Shown here piece after piece: positions 8,130 to 17,078 of a stretch of 64,000 bases of DNA. The stretch is taken from positions 1-64,000 of the forward strand of contig NZ_FCNZ02000021.1 in the NCBI RefSeq assembly GCF_001544495.1. Reading direction: 5' to 3'. A program made the translations under genes and the position numbers. A model generated the notes under the pieces. It worked only from the letters and a program-made list of their open reading frames with translations, was not told where the DNA came from and searched no databases. The stretch's first letter is position 1. Every line of letters starts with the position of its first letter. This DNA comes from Caballeronia telluris. GTDB taxonomy: Bacteria; Pseudomonadota; Gammaproteobacteria; Burkholderiales; Burkholderiaceae.

Positions 8130-8357
8130 TCAGCGAAAGTCGTTCGAGCGCGACTTTTCCTTCGCTTCGACGTCAACTGCTCCGTTGCGCGGCAATTCGC
8201 GTTGATCGGCGGGCGTTTCGCCCTCGCGCATGCCTTCCTTGAAGCCTTTCACCGCGCCGCCCAGGTCGCCGCCGATGTTGCGCAGTTTTTTCGTGCCGAA
8301 TACGAGTGCCACGATGAGCAACACGATCAGCCAATGCCAAATGCTTAAAGAACCCAT
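8130..8357 (-). CDS. tatA: Sec-independent protein translocase TatA
   Basis: A 75-residue TatA, the pore-forming component of the twin-arginine translocase. MGSLSIWHWLIVLLIVALVFG is the membrane helix, followed by the FGTKKLRN hinge and an amphipathic helix (LGGAVKGFKEGM). The C-terminal tail is polar and unstructured. First gene of tatABC, about 160 bases downstream of the HIT gene. That gap shows no other gene. Confidence 0.96.
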   Translation of the reverse strand: MGSLSIWHWLIVLLIVALVFGTKKLRNIGGDLGGAVKGFKEGMREGETPADQRELPRNGAVDVEAKEKSRSNDFR

Positions 8358-8517
8358 GAATGAAAACTCTCCTTGATTCCGCCGTGCCCAGTTGGCCGCG
8401 TCGGTGAATTCAGGCCTTCCGGCCCCGGGCGAGAGCGAAAATGTGCCGCCCGGAATCTTTCATTTTGCGCGTCCAATATTTCATTGGAAAGGCGTAAGTT
8501 GCGTCTTAATTGCGCGA

Positions 8518-8880
8518 TTAACCCATGCGGCGCCACGGACGAGCGCCAGCCAGCAGATGCGCATGAATGTGATAAACCTCCTGCCCGCCGCCGGGCCCGG
8601 TATTGATCACGGTGCGAAAACCCGTGTCGCCGCCGGTGTACGCCACGCCCAGTTCGTCGGCGAGACGCCCTACCAGACTTACCATTCTACCAAGCAGCGG
8701 CGCGTCGCTTTCGGTGCAGTGCGAAAGTGTCTCGATATGTTTTCGCGGGATCACCAGAACATGAACCGGCGCCGCGGGATTGATGTCATTGAAGGCAACG
8801 AACTCGTCGTCTTCGTAGAGTTTCTTGCTCGGAAGCTCTCCCGCGGCGATTTTGCAGAAGATGCAGTTTTCGTGGCTCAT
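8518..8880 (-). CDS. HIT-family nucleotide hydrolase (HinT type)
   Basis: A 120-residue histidine-triad protein of the HinT branch, which hydrolyses purine nucleotide phosphoramidates. The catalytic triad motif H104-I-H106-A-H108-LL is near the C-terminus, and an N-terminal CIFC pair (C6, C9) is typical of the family. Length is normal. It lies between the his genes and tatABC in the same direction. Confidence 0.93.
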   Translation of the reverse strand: MSHENCIFCKIAAGELPSKKLYEDDEFVAFNDINPAAPVHVLVIPRKHIETLSHCTESDAPLLGRMVSLVGRLADELGVAYTGGDTGFRTVINTGPGGGQEVYHIHAHLLAGARPWRRMG

Positions 8881-8942
8881 GAATGTCCCGGTTCGTCCCG
8901 CAGGTTATTGTCGAAGGCTCATTGCCGGAAGCCGGGCGCGCG

Positions 8943-9335
8943 TCAGAACCAGGCGCGCGGCTCGATCGGCTTCTCTTCATAAAGATACAGCCAGCCCTTG
9001 ATCACGCGATAGAGCGTCCAGATGCCGACCGCAAAAAGAATCGGAAAGCCGATCAGCACGAACAGCAGCGCAACGCCGATCAGATGCCCGAGCACCGCCC
9101 ACCAGAACGTGCGGATCTGCCATTCGAAGTGCGCCTGATAAGGCGTGCCGGCAACATCGTCGCGCTTGATGTAGTTGATGATGATCGCGATCAGCACCGT
9201 GATGCCGCCCGTCAGCCAGTAGGCGGCGTAGAGGCCGTACAGGACGTGGGTCAGCGTGCGCAGGCCGCGCTGGCGTTCGGCTTCGGCCGAATTCTGATAG
9301 GCGGGCGGTGGATAGGGTTCATACGGTTGGTTCAT
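8943..9335 (-). CDS. small membrane protein, DUF4870-like
   Basis: A 130-residue integral membrane protein with a Pro/Tyr-rich N-terminus (about 1-17) and three hydrophobic segments (about 31-56, 78-102, 104-120). The stretch HFEWQIRTFWW matches the DUF4870-type signature. Function is unknown. I chose the ATG at 9335 because AAGGAGGG lies seven bases upstream, a near-perfect ribosome-binding site; the longer frame would begin with TTG before that site. It sits 33 bases after hisE and may be co-transcribed with it. Confidence 0.85.
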   Translation of the reverse strand: MNQPYEPYPPPAYQNSAEAERQRGLRTLTHVLYGLYAAYWLTGGITVLIAIIINYIKRDDVAGTPYQAHFEWQIRTFWWAVLGHLIGVALLFVLIGFPILFAVGIWTLYRVIKGWLYLYEEKPIEPRAWF

Positions 9336-9368
9336 GTCGATCCCTCCTTCATCCGGCAAAAATGCTCG

Positions 9369-9737
9369 TCAGCCGCCGTTTTGCTCGCGCTCGCGCGATT
9401 TGCGCAGCGCCTTTTCTTCGATGCCCGACAAGCCTTCGCGCCGTTCCAGTTCAGCGATCACGTCGGCCGGGTTCAAGTCGAAGTGCGACAGCATCACGAG
9501 ACAGTGAAACCACAAATCGGCGACCTCGCCGACGAGCGCCTTCGGCGCGCCGCCGTGCCGCGAGTCCTTCGCGGCGAGCACCACTTCGGTCGCTTCCTCG
9601 CCGATCTTCTTCAGAACGGCGTCGTCACCTTTATGAAAGAGTCGCGAAACGTAGGATTGTTCCGGGTCGCCGCCCTTTCGGCTGTCGATGACCGCGGCGA
9701 GGCGCAGCAGCGTGTCCTGCGTGTTGATTTGCGTCAT
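9369..9737 (-). CDS. hisE: phosphoribosyl-ATP diphosphatase
   Basis: A 122-residue HisE, which removes diphosphate from phosphoribosyl-ATP in the second step of histidine synthesis. The MazG-like helical core carries the metal-binding GEEATEVVLAAKD motif and the later EVADLWFH. The start ATG overlaps the hisI stop as ATGA. HisE and HisI are separate proteins here, not the fused HisIE of enterobacteria. This is the last his gene in the block. Confidence 0.96.
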   Translation of the reverse strand: MTQINTQDTLLRLAAVIDSRKGGDPEQSYVSRLFHKGDDAVLKKIGEEATEVVLAAKDSRHGGAPKALVGEVADLWFHCLVMLSHFDLNPADVIAELERREGLSGIEEKALRKSREREQNGG

Positions 9738-10138
9738 TTGTAGATGTGTTCGGGGTCTTTCAGGACCGGCTCGACGGCGATCCAGTCGCCGTTGTCCGCC
9801 GATCCTTCGAATTTCTGGAAAAAACACGAATGGCGGCCGGTATGGCACGCGATGCCCGATAGCTGCTCGACCTTGAGCAGCACGACGTCCTCATCGCAAT
9901 CCAGCCGGACGTCGTGCACATGTTGAACGTGCCCCGATTCCTCGCCCTTGAACCACAGGCGCTTGCGCGAACGCGAATAATAGACGGCGCGCTTCAGCTC
10001 GATCGTCTTGACGAGCGCTTCGCGGTCCATCCACGCGAACATCAGGACGTCGCCTGTCGCGGCTTCCTGCGCGATCACCGGCACGAGGCCGTTCGCGTCC
10101 CATTTGATCTTGTCGAGCCACTCGTTCTGCGTGCTCAT
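9734..10138 (-). CDS. hisI: phosphoribosyl-AMP cyclohydrolase
   Basis: A 134-residue HisI, the zinc- and magnesium-dependent enzyme that opens the purine ring of phosphoribosyl-AMP. The conserved CHTGRHSCFFQKFEG zinc-site motif and the preceding WFKGEESGH motif are present. It is full length, stands alone from HisE, and its stop codon overlaps the hisE start by four bases. It starts three bases after hisF. Confidence 0.97.
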   Translation of the reverse strand: MSTQNEWLDKIKWDANGLVPVIAQEAATGDVLMFAWMDREALVKTIELKRAVYYSRSRKRLWFKGEESGHVQHVHDVRLDCDEDVVLLKVEQLSGIACHTGRHSCFFQKFEGSADNGDWIAVEPVLKDPEHIYK

Positions 10139-10141
10139 GGC

Positions 10142-10915
<774 letters not shown>

Positions 10916-11009
10916 GTTCTTGCAGATAGGGTTGCTGCGGGTGCAGCGCCGTTGATACCGGCGCGTGCGCCGGCCGAGTGCCGCGCCCAGACCGCGAGCG
11001 CCGCGTGGA

Positions 11010-11762
11010 TCAGGCGTCGTCGGCTTCGCGCAGCATGTCGGCGCGCGTTTGCGCGGCGGCGAAATCGAGATCGCCCGAATAGATCGCGCGGCCGCAGATC
11101 ACGCCTTCGATACCCTCGTCTTCGACCTCGCAAAGCGAAGCGATGTCGTTCAGGTTCGACAGCCCGCCGCTCGCGATCACCGGAATCTTCACCGCCTGCG
11201 CGAGCCGTACCGTCGCTTCGATGTTGATGCCCTGGAGCATGCCGTCGCGGCCGATGTCGGTGTAAATGATCGCTTCGCAGCCGTAATCCTCGAACTTGCG
11301 GCCGAGGTCGACGACTTCATGGCCCGTCAGCTTGCTCCAGCCGTCGGTTGCCACCTTGCCGTCTTTCGCGTCCAGCCCGACGATGATATGGCCCGCGAAC
11401 GCCGTGCAGGCATCCTTCAGGAAGCCCGGATTCTTGACCGCCGCCGTGCCGATGATCACGTATTCGAGACCGTCGTCGAGATAACGCTCGATCGTGTTCA
11501 GGTCGCGGATGCCGCCGCCCAGTTGCACCGGAATGTCGTTGCCGACTTCCTCGATGATCGCGCGAATCGCATCTTCGTTCTTCGGCTTGCCGGCAAATGC
11601 GCCGTTCAGGTCGACGAGATGCAGCCGTCGTGCGCCCCGGTCGACCCAGTGCCGGGCCATTGCCGCCGGATCTTCGGAAAAAATGGTCGCCTGGTCCATA
11701 TCGCCTTGCTTGAGGCGTACGCACTGACCGTCTTTAAGATCGATGGCCGGAATGAGCAACAT
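11010..11762 (-). CDS. hisA: phosphoribosylformimino-AICAR ribotide isomerase
   Basis: A 250-residue HisA, the TIM-barrel isomerase acting just before HisHF. It starts MLLIPAIDLKDGQCVRL with catalytic Asp8, and contains LGGGIRD and ASGGLS phosphate-binding loops. It resembles HisF in fold, but the N-terminal PAIDLKDG motif marks it as HisA. It lies 153 bases after hisH, a gap without a recognisable gene. The Shine-Dalgarno sequence is weak. Confidence 0.97.
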   Translation of the reverse strand: MLLIPAIDLKDGQCVRLKQGDMDQATIFSEDPAAMARHWVDRGARRLHLVDLNGAFAGKPKNEDAIRAIIEEVGNDIPVQLGGGIRDLNTIERYLDDGLEYVIIGTAAVKNPGFLKDACTAFAGHIIVGLDAKDGKVATDGWSKLTGHEVVDLGRKFEDYGCEAIIYTDIGRDGMLQGINIEATVRLAQAVKIPVIASGGLSNLNDIASLCEVEDEGIEGVICGRAIYSGDLDFAAAQTRADMLREADDA

Positions 11763-11915
11763 AGAAATCGCGTGTTATCAGTTGAGGGTTGGTCAAAACG
11801 GTCGGGTGCATCAGGCGCCACGCCTGCTCGCGACCGTCTCGCTAGTGTAGTACAAGTCTCGCGGCGCACACGGATGCATTCGGGATAAGCCGGAAGGCCG
11901 GATTCGACGCGCGAA

Positions 11916-12557
11916 TCACGGATTCCAGTGCACGAAATTCCGATACAGCCGCAGGCCCGCGTCGGCGCTCTTTTCCGGGTGAAACTGGGTCGCGAAGATA
12001 TTGTCGCGCGCGACCGCCGAGGTGAACGGCGCGCCGTACACCGTTTCGCCGGACGTGTGCGCCGGATCCGCCGGCACCACGTAATAGCTGTGCACGAAGT
12101 AGAAGAAGGCACCATCCGCGACGCCGTCCCACAGCGCATGCCGTTGTGCCTGCCGCACGCGGTTCCAGCCCATCTGCGGAACCTTGAAGCGCGAGCCGTC
12201 GTCCTGCAACTGGCCGTCGAGCTGAAAGCGCACCACCTTGCCCGGCAGCAGTCCGAGGCCCTTCGTGTCGCCTTCCTCGCTCCAGTCGAAGAGCATCTGC
12301 TCGCCGACGCACACGCCGAGCATCGGCTTTTCACGCGCGGCTTCCATCACGGCGTCCTGCAGGCCGGAAGCCGACAGATGCGCCATGCAGTCGCGCATCG
12401 CGCCCTGGCCCGGCAGCACGATCCGGTCCGCTGCGCGGATCGCTTCGGGCCGCTCGACGATCGCCACGTCGGCTTCGGGCGCCGCCTTTTTCAGCGCCTG
12501 ATACACCGAGCGCAGGTTGCCCATTCCGTAATCAACAATCGCTATCGAAGTTTTCAT
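11916..12557 (-). CDS. hisH: imidazole glycerol phosphate synthase glutamine amidotransferase subunit
   Basis: A 213-residue class I glutamine amidotransferase that supplies ammonia to HisF. The nucleophile is C83 in GVCVGEQMLF, and the His-Glu pair is in TQFHPEKS. The oxyanion-strand region VLPGQGAM is present. Its start codon overlaps the marC stop as ATGA, so translation is probably coupled to a gene that is not part of histidine synthesis. Confidence 0.97.
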   Translation of the reverse strand: MKTSIAIVDYGMGNLRSVYQALKKAAPEADVAIVERPEAIRAADRIVLPGQGAMRDCMAHLSASGLQDAVMEAAREKPMLGVCVGEQMLFDWSEEGDTKGLGLLPGKVVRFQLDGQLQDDGSRFKVPQMGWNRVRQAQRHALWDGVADGAFFYFVHSYYVVPADPAHTSGETVYGAPFTSAVARDNIFATQFHPEKSADAGLRLYRNFVHWNP

Positions 12558-13174
12558 TTCAAGGTAGGCAGCAAGGCCTTCAATCCGTCGACGATGAATT
12601 CCACCGCCAAAGCCGACAACATCAAACCCATCAGGCGCGTCCCGATATTGATACCGGTGCGCCCGACCCAGCGCGCGATCGGCTCGGCCAGGTTCAGCGC
12701 GCCGAAACAGAGGCCGGCGAGCACCGCGCCGATCACGATCAGACCGATGCGGTCGTACCAGTGATGCGCATTGGCAGAATAGACGATCACCGTGCTGATC
12801 GAGCCGGGGCCGGTCAAAAGCGGAATCGCAAGCGGCACGACGGCGACGCTGTTCTTCAGCTCCGCCTCGTGGCGCTCTTCCGGCGTGGAGCGCGTGTTGC
12901 CGATCTGCGCATTCAGCATGTTGATCGCCATCAACAACATGATGATGCCGCCGCCGACTTCAAGCGATCCGACCGAGATCCCGAAAAACGCGATGATCTG
13001 CTGCCCGAGGAGCGCCGTCACCGCGATCACGCAGAACACCGAGATCGATGCGATGCGGATCGTGTTGCGCTTTTCGAAGTCCGACTGTTGTGCGGTCAGG
13101 CTCAGAAAGAACGGGATCGCGCCGACCGGGTTGATCAGCGCGAGCAGGGAAATAAACGATTTGAGCCAGTCCAT
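12554..13174 (-). CDS. MarC-family integral membrane protein
   Basis: A 206-residue MarC/YchE-family protein with about six hydrophobic helices. Family motifs include the N-terminal ALINPVGAIPFF segment and the Asn-Pro-containing repeat regions. The family was once linked to multiple antibiotic resistance, but no transport substrate is established. It is inserted between hisB and hisH, overlapping the hisH start by four bases, so it should be expressed with the histidine genes. Confidence 0.9.
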   Translation of the reverse strand: MDWLKSFISLLALINPVGAIPFFLSLTAQQSDFEKRNTIRIASISVFCVIAVTALLGQQIIAFFGISVGSLEVGGGIIMLLMAINMLNAQIGNTRSTPEERHEAELKNSVAVVPLAIPLLTGPGSISTVIVYSANAHHWYDRIGLIVIGAVLAGLCFGALNLAEPIARWVGRTGINIGTRLMGLMLSALAVEFIVDGLKALLPTLK

Positions 13175-13238
13175 CGAGGGCCGTCAGTGCGTTGTCGCGC
13201 GGGCATGCCGCCCGCAGAGTCCGGACCGTCCGGGGAAA

Positions 13239-13826
13239 TTAAAGGCTGCCCTTGGTCGACGGAATCTGGCCCGCGGCGCGCTCGTCGAATTCGACGGCCA
13301 TGCGCAGCGCGCGCCCGAACGCCTTGAACACGGTCTCGACCTGATGGTGCGCGTTGATGCCGCGCAGGTTGTCGATATGCAGCGTCACGCCGGCGTGATT
13401 CACGAAGCCGCGGAAGAATTCGATGGTGAGATCGACGTCGAAGGTGCCGATGCGCGCGCGCGTGAACGGCACATGGAATTCGAGTCCCGGCCGGCCGGAG
13501 AAATCGATTACGACGCGCGACAGCGCTTCGTCGAGCGGCACATAGGAATGGCCGTAGCGGCGAATGCCCTTGCGATCGCCGATGGCCTTCGCCACCGCCT
13601 GCCCGAGCGTGATGCCGGTGTCTTCGACCGTGTGGTGGTCGTCGATATGGAGGTCGCCGTGCGCTTCGACTTCAAGGTCGAAAAGGCCGTGGCGCGCGAT
13701 CTGGTCGAGCATATGGTCGAGGAACGGCACGCCGGTGGCGAGCTTCTGCTTGCCGGTGCCGTCCAGATCGAGCTTCACACGGATCTGCGTTTCGCTGGTG
13801 TTGCGAACGACTTCCGCAATGCGCAT
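13239..13826 (-). CDS. hisB: imidazoleglycerol-phosphate dehydratase
   Basis: A 195-residue monofunctional HisB dehydratase. Manganese-binding motifs are visible as FLDHMLDQIARHG, DLHIDDHHTVED and FRGFVNHAGVTLHI. The histidinol-phosphate phosphatase domain fused to HisB in E. coli is absent, so that step needs a separate enzyme not found in this window. It lies 34 bases after hisC. Confidence 0.97.
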   Translation of the reverse strand: MRIAEVVRNTSETQIRVKLDLDGTGKQKLATGVPFLDHMLDQIARHGLFDLEVEAHGDLHIDDHHTVEDTGITLGQAVAKAIGDRKGIRRYGHSYVPLDEALSRVVIDFSGRPGLEFHVPFTRARIGTFDVDLTIEFFRGFVNHAGVTLHIDNLRGINAHHQVETVFKAFGRALRMAVEFDERAAGQIPSTKGSL

Positions 13827-13860
13827 GGTGATTCCTTGAGACTTTTAAGAAAGCGGGGTT

Positions 13861-14931
13861 TTAGTGCAGCGCGAGCTTGAGAGCCGCGATCATCTGCGCG
13901 TTCTCGTCAGCCGATCCGACCGTCAAACGCACGCAATTTGCGAGCAATGGGTGCATTTTACTCACGTTTTTGACCAAAACCCGCGATGTCAGCAGGGTTT
14001 CAAAGGTCACTGCCGCATCCGGCACGCGCACGAGCAGGAAGTTGGCCGCGCTTGGGAAAACCGTCGCGCCGGGCAGCGCCGCGACTTCCTTCGCGAGCTT
14101 CGCGCGTTCGGTGCGCAGTTGGGCCGCCTGCGCGTCGAGCACGTCGAGGTGGTCGAGCAGGAACTCGGCCGTCGCCTGCGTCAGCACGTTGATGTTGTAC
14201 GGCGGGCGCACCTTGTCGAATTCGGCGATCCACTTCGCCGTGCCGGCCATGTAGCCGAGACGAATGCCGGCCAGACCGAGTTTCGACACCGTGCGCATCA
14301 CGACGACGTTGTCGAATTCCGCGGCGCGTGGCATCCACGTCTTTTCCGCGAACGGCTGATACGCCTCGTCGATCACGACGAGGCTCTTGTTCGCCGCCGC
14401 GATCACGCGTTCGATGTCGGCGTCGTCGTAGAGCGTGCCGGTCGGGTTGTTCGGATACGCGAGGTAGACCAGCGCGGGCGCGTGCTCCCCGATGACGGCG
14501 ATGAGCGCGTCGGCGTCGAGCGTGAAGTCCGCGTTCAGCGGCACGCCGATGAAGTCGAGATGCGCGAACGCCGCCGACATCTGGTACATCACGAAGCCCG
14601 GCACGGGCGCGACGACCTTCGCGCCGGGCTTGGCGCACGCCATCGACAGCATGCTGATCAGTTCGTCCGAGCCGTTGCCGAGCAGCACTTCGCAGGCAGG
14701 CGGCACGTTCATCGCGCGCTTGATCTTCGCAATCAGGTTCGCCGGACGCGGCGCCGGATAGCGATTCAACGCGACGCCCGCGAGATGCTCGCCGAGCTTC
14801 GCGGCGAGATCGGCGGGGAGGCGGTAGGGATTTTCCATCGCGTCGAGCTTCACGAGGCCGGTCGAGTCGGGCACGGGGTAGCTCGTCATCGCAAGGACGT
14901 CGGGGCGGATGATGTCTTGTGGTGTCGTCAT
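13861..14931 (-). CDS. hisC: histidinol-phosphate aminotransferase
   Basis: A 356-residue fold-type I PLP aminotransferase converting imidazole acetol-phosphate to histidinol phosphate. Landmarks are LDAMENPY near the N-terminus, GNGSDELI, the YPNNPTGT motif, DEAYQPF, and the PLP lysine in RTVSKLGLAGIRLGY. The ATG at 14931 starts MTTPQDIIRPDVL, the usual family start; the frame is open upstream but that part has no family similarity. It lies 71 bases after hisD. Confidence 0.97.
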   Translation of the reverse strand: MTTPQDIIRPDVLAMTSYPVPDSTGLVKLDAMENPYRLPADLAAKLGEHLAGVALNRYPAPRPANLIAKIKRAMNVPPACEVLLGNGSDELISMLSMACAKPGAKVVAPVPGFVMYQMSAAFAHLDFIGVPLNADFTLDADALIAVIGEHAPALVYLAYPNNPTGTLYDDADIERVIAAANKSLVVIDEAYQPFAEKTWMPRAAEFDNVVVMRTVSKLGLAGIRLGYMAGTAKWIAEFDKVRPPYNINVLTQATAEFLLDHLDVLDAQAAQLRTERAKLAKEVAALPGATVFPSAANFLLVRVPDAAVTFETLLTSRVLVKNVSKMHPLLANCVRLTVGSADENAQMIAALKLALH

Positions 14932-15002
14932 GGTCTCGGCGGCCGCTCTCGTCGGCCGAACGGCGGCTCTCGGGCCGCCTCGGTCTTGGGATATCGGGCC
15001 GC

Positions 15003-16328
15003 TTACTGGCCCGTGTTTTTCATCCGGTATTCGGCGCTGCGCGCGTGCGCCTGCAAGCCTTCGCCGTAGGCGAGTTCGGCGGCGATCTCGCCGAGCGTCT
15101 GCGCGCCTTCCGCGCTGACTTCGATCACGCTCGAACGCTTCATGAAATCGTAGACGCCGAGCGGCGACGAAAAACGCGCCGTGCGCGAGGTCGGCAGCAC
15201 GTGGTTCGGGCCGGCGCAATAGTCGCCGAGACTCTCGCTCGTGTAACGGCCAAGGAAGATCGCGCCGGCGTGGCGGATCTGCGCGGCCCAGTGGTGCGGG
15301 TCGAGCGCTGAGATTTCGAGGTGTTCCGGCGCGATGTCGTTGGCGATCGCGCAGGCTTCGGCCATGTCCTTCACCTTGATCAGCGCGCCACGGTCTTCGA
15401 GCGAGCGCTGGATCACGTCGCGGCGCGGCAGCGAAGGAAGCAGTTCGACGATCGCGTCTTCCACGCGCTGGATGAACGTCGCGTCCGGGCACAGCAGAAT
15501 GGACTGCGCGAGTTCGTCGTGTTCGGCCTGCGAGAAGAGGTCCATCGCGACCCAGCGCGGGTCGGTGGTGGCGTCGCAGATCACGAGGATTTCGGACGGC
15601 CCCGCGATCATGTCGATGCCGACAGTGCCGAACACGCGGCGCTTCGCCGACGCCACGTACGCATTACCCGGGCCGCAGATCTTGTCGACGGCCGGAATGC
15701 TTTCCGTGCCATAGGCCAGCGCGCCGACCGCCTGCGCGCCGCCGATCGTGAACACGCGGTCCACGCCGCCGAGCAACGCCGCCGCGAGCACGAGCTGGTT
15801 CTTCACGCCGTCGGGCGTCGGCACGACCATCACGATTTCCTTCACGCCCGCGACGCGCGCGGGAATCGCGTTCATCAGCACCGACGACGGATACGCCGCC
15901 TTGCCGCCCGGCACGTAGATGCCCGCGCGGTCGAGCGGCGTGACTTTCTGGCCGAGGACGGTGCCGTCGGCCTCGGTGTACTGCCAGCTATGGCTGCCGC
16001 ACTCGATGCGCTGCTTCTCGTGATAGCCACGCACGCGCGCCGCCGCCGCTTCGAGCGCCGCGCGGCGCTTCGGTTCGAGCGCTTCGAGCGCCGCTTCGAG
16101 TTCCGTCTGCGGCAGTTCGAGCGCCGCGACGCTTTCCGCCTTCAGCCGGTCGAACTTGTTCGTGTAGTCGAGCACGGCTGCGTCGCCGCGCGCCTTCACG
16201 TCGGCGAGAATCTGCGCGACGGAGCGTTCGATGGCTTCGTCCTCGCTCGCCTCGAACGCGAGCACCGCGTGCAGCGCCTGATGAAAACCGTTGGCGCTGG
16301 AATCGAGTTTGCGAATCTTGATAGACAT
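15003..16328 (-). CDS. hisD: histidinol dehydrogenase
   Basis: A 441-residue zinc- and NAD-dependent HisD, which carries out the last two oxidation steps to histidine. Family landmarks include YVPGGKAAYPSSVLM, the GPGNAYVASAKR segment, DMIAGPSEILVI, and the catalytic/zinc motif SQAEHDELAQS. Length is normal. It is 57 bases downstream of hisG. Confidence 0.97.
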   Translation of the reverse strand: MSIKIRKLDSSANGFHQALHAVLAFEASEDEAIERSVAQILADVKARGDAAVLDYTNKFDRLKAESVAALELPQTELEAALEALEPKRRAALEAAAARVRGYHEKQRIECGSHSWQYTEADGTVLGQKVTPLDRAGIYVPGGKAAYPSSVLMNAIPARVAGVKEIVMVVPTPDGVKNQLVLAAALLGGVDRVFTIGGAQAVGALAYGTESIPAVDKICGPGNAYVASAKRRVFGTVGIDMIAGPSEILVICDATTDPRWVAMDLFSQAEHDELAQSILLCPDATFIQRVEDAIVELLPSLPRRDVIQRSLEDRGALIKVKDMAEACAIANDIAPEHLEISALDPHHWAAQIRHAGAIFLGRYTSESLGDYCAGPNHVLPTSRTARFSSPLGVYDFMKRSSVIEVSAEGAQTLGEIAAELAYGEGLQAHARSAEYRMKNTGQ

Positions 16329-16385
16329 GCTGGTTTTCCGTTTCAGTATGGCGTGCAGCGCGACAGTCTCACGCCCGGTTGCCGC

Positions 16386-17078
16386 TCAGTGTCCTTCCGG
16401 CACCGACGCGCGTTCGAACGCATCGAGGAACGGCCGCAGCGCTTCGCGCTTGAGCTTGAGCGCCGCCTGATTGACGACGAGGCGCGACGAAATCTGCATG
16501 ATCTCCTCCACCTCGACGAGATTGTTCGCCCGAAGCGTTCCGCCCGAGCTGACCAGATCGACGATCGCATCGGCCAGGCCGACGAGCGGCGCCAGTTCCA
16601 TCGAGCCGTACAGCTTGATCAGGTCGACGTGCACGCCCTTCGACGCGAAATGCTCGCGCGCCACTTCGACGTATTTCGTCGCGACTCTGAGACGCGCGCC
16701 CTGGCGCACCGCACTCGCGTAGTCGAAGCCGGCCGCGACCGCCACCGACATCCGGCAGCGCGCGATATTCAAATCGACCGGCTGATACAGCCCGCCGCCG
16801 CCGTGCTCGATCAGCACGTCCTTGCCCGCGACGCCGAAATCCGCGGCGCCGTACTCGACGTAAGTCGGCACATCGGTGGCGCGCACGATGATTACGCGCA
16901 GGTTCGGATTCGTGGTCGGCAGGATCAGCTTGCGCGACGTTTCCGGGTCCTCGGCCACCTCTACGCCGGCGGCGGCGAGCAGCGGCAGCGTCTCTTCGAA
17001 GATACGCCCTTTCGACAACGCCAGCGTCAGCGGCGCGCTCGCGCCGACCGACGCCGATGTCTGCGGCACCGAACTCAT
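16386..17078 (-). CDS. hisG: ATP phosphoribosyltransferase, short form
   Basis: A 230-residue HisG catalysing the first committed step, condensation of ATP with PRPP. It has the catalytic bilobal core only (LALSKGRIFEETLPLL, YVEYGAADFGVAGKD, and the PRPP loop near VSSGGTLRANNL). The C-terminal regulatory domain of long HisG is missing, so by family rule it needs the HisZ subunit for activity and feedback inhibition; hisZ is not in this window. Its ATG overlaps the murA stop as ATGA. Confidence 0.96.
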   Translation of the reverse strand: MSSVPQTSASVGASAPLTLALSKGRIFEETLPLLAAAGVEVAEDPETSRKLILPTTNPNLRVIIVRATDVPTYVEYGAADFGVAGKDVLIEHGGGGLYQPVDLNIARCRMSVAVAAGFDYASAVRQGARLRVATKYVEVAREHFASKGVHVDLIKLYGSMELAPLVGLADAIVDLVSSGGTLRANNLVEVEEIMQISSRLVVNQAALKLKREALRPFLDAFERASVPEGH

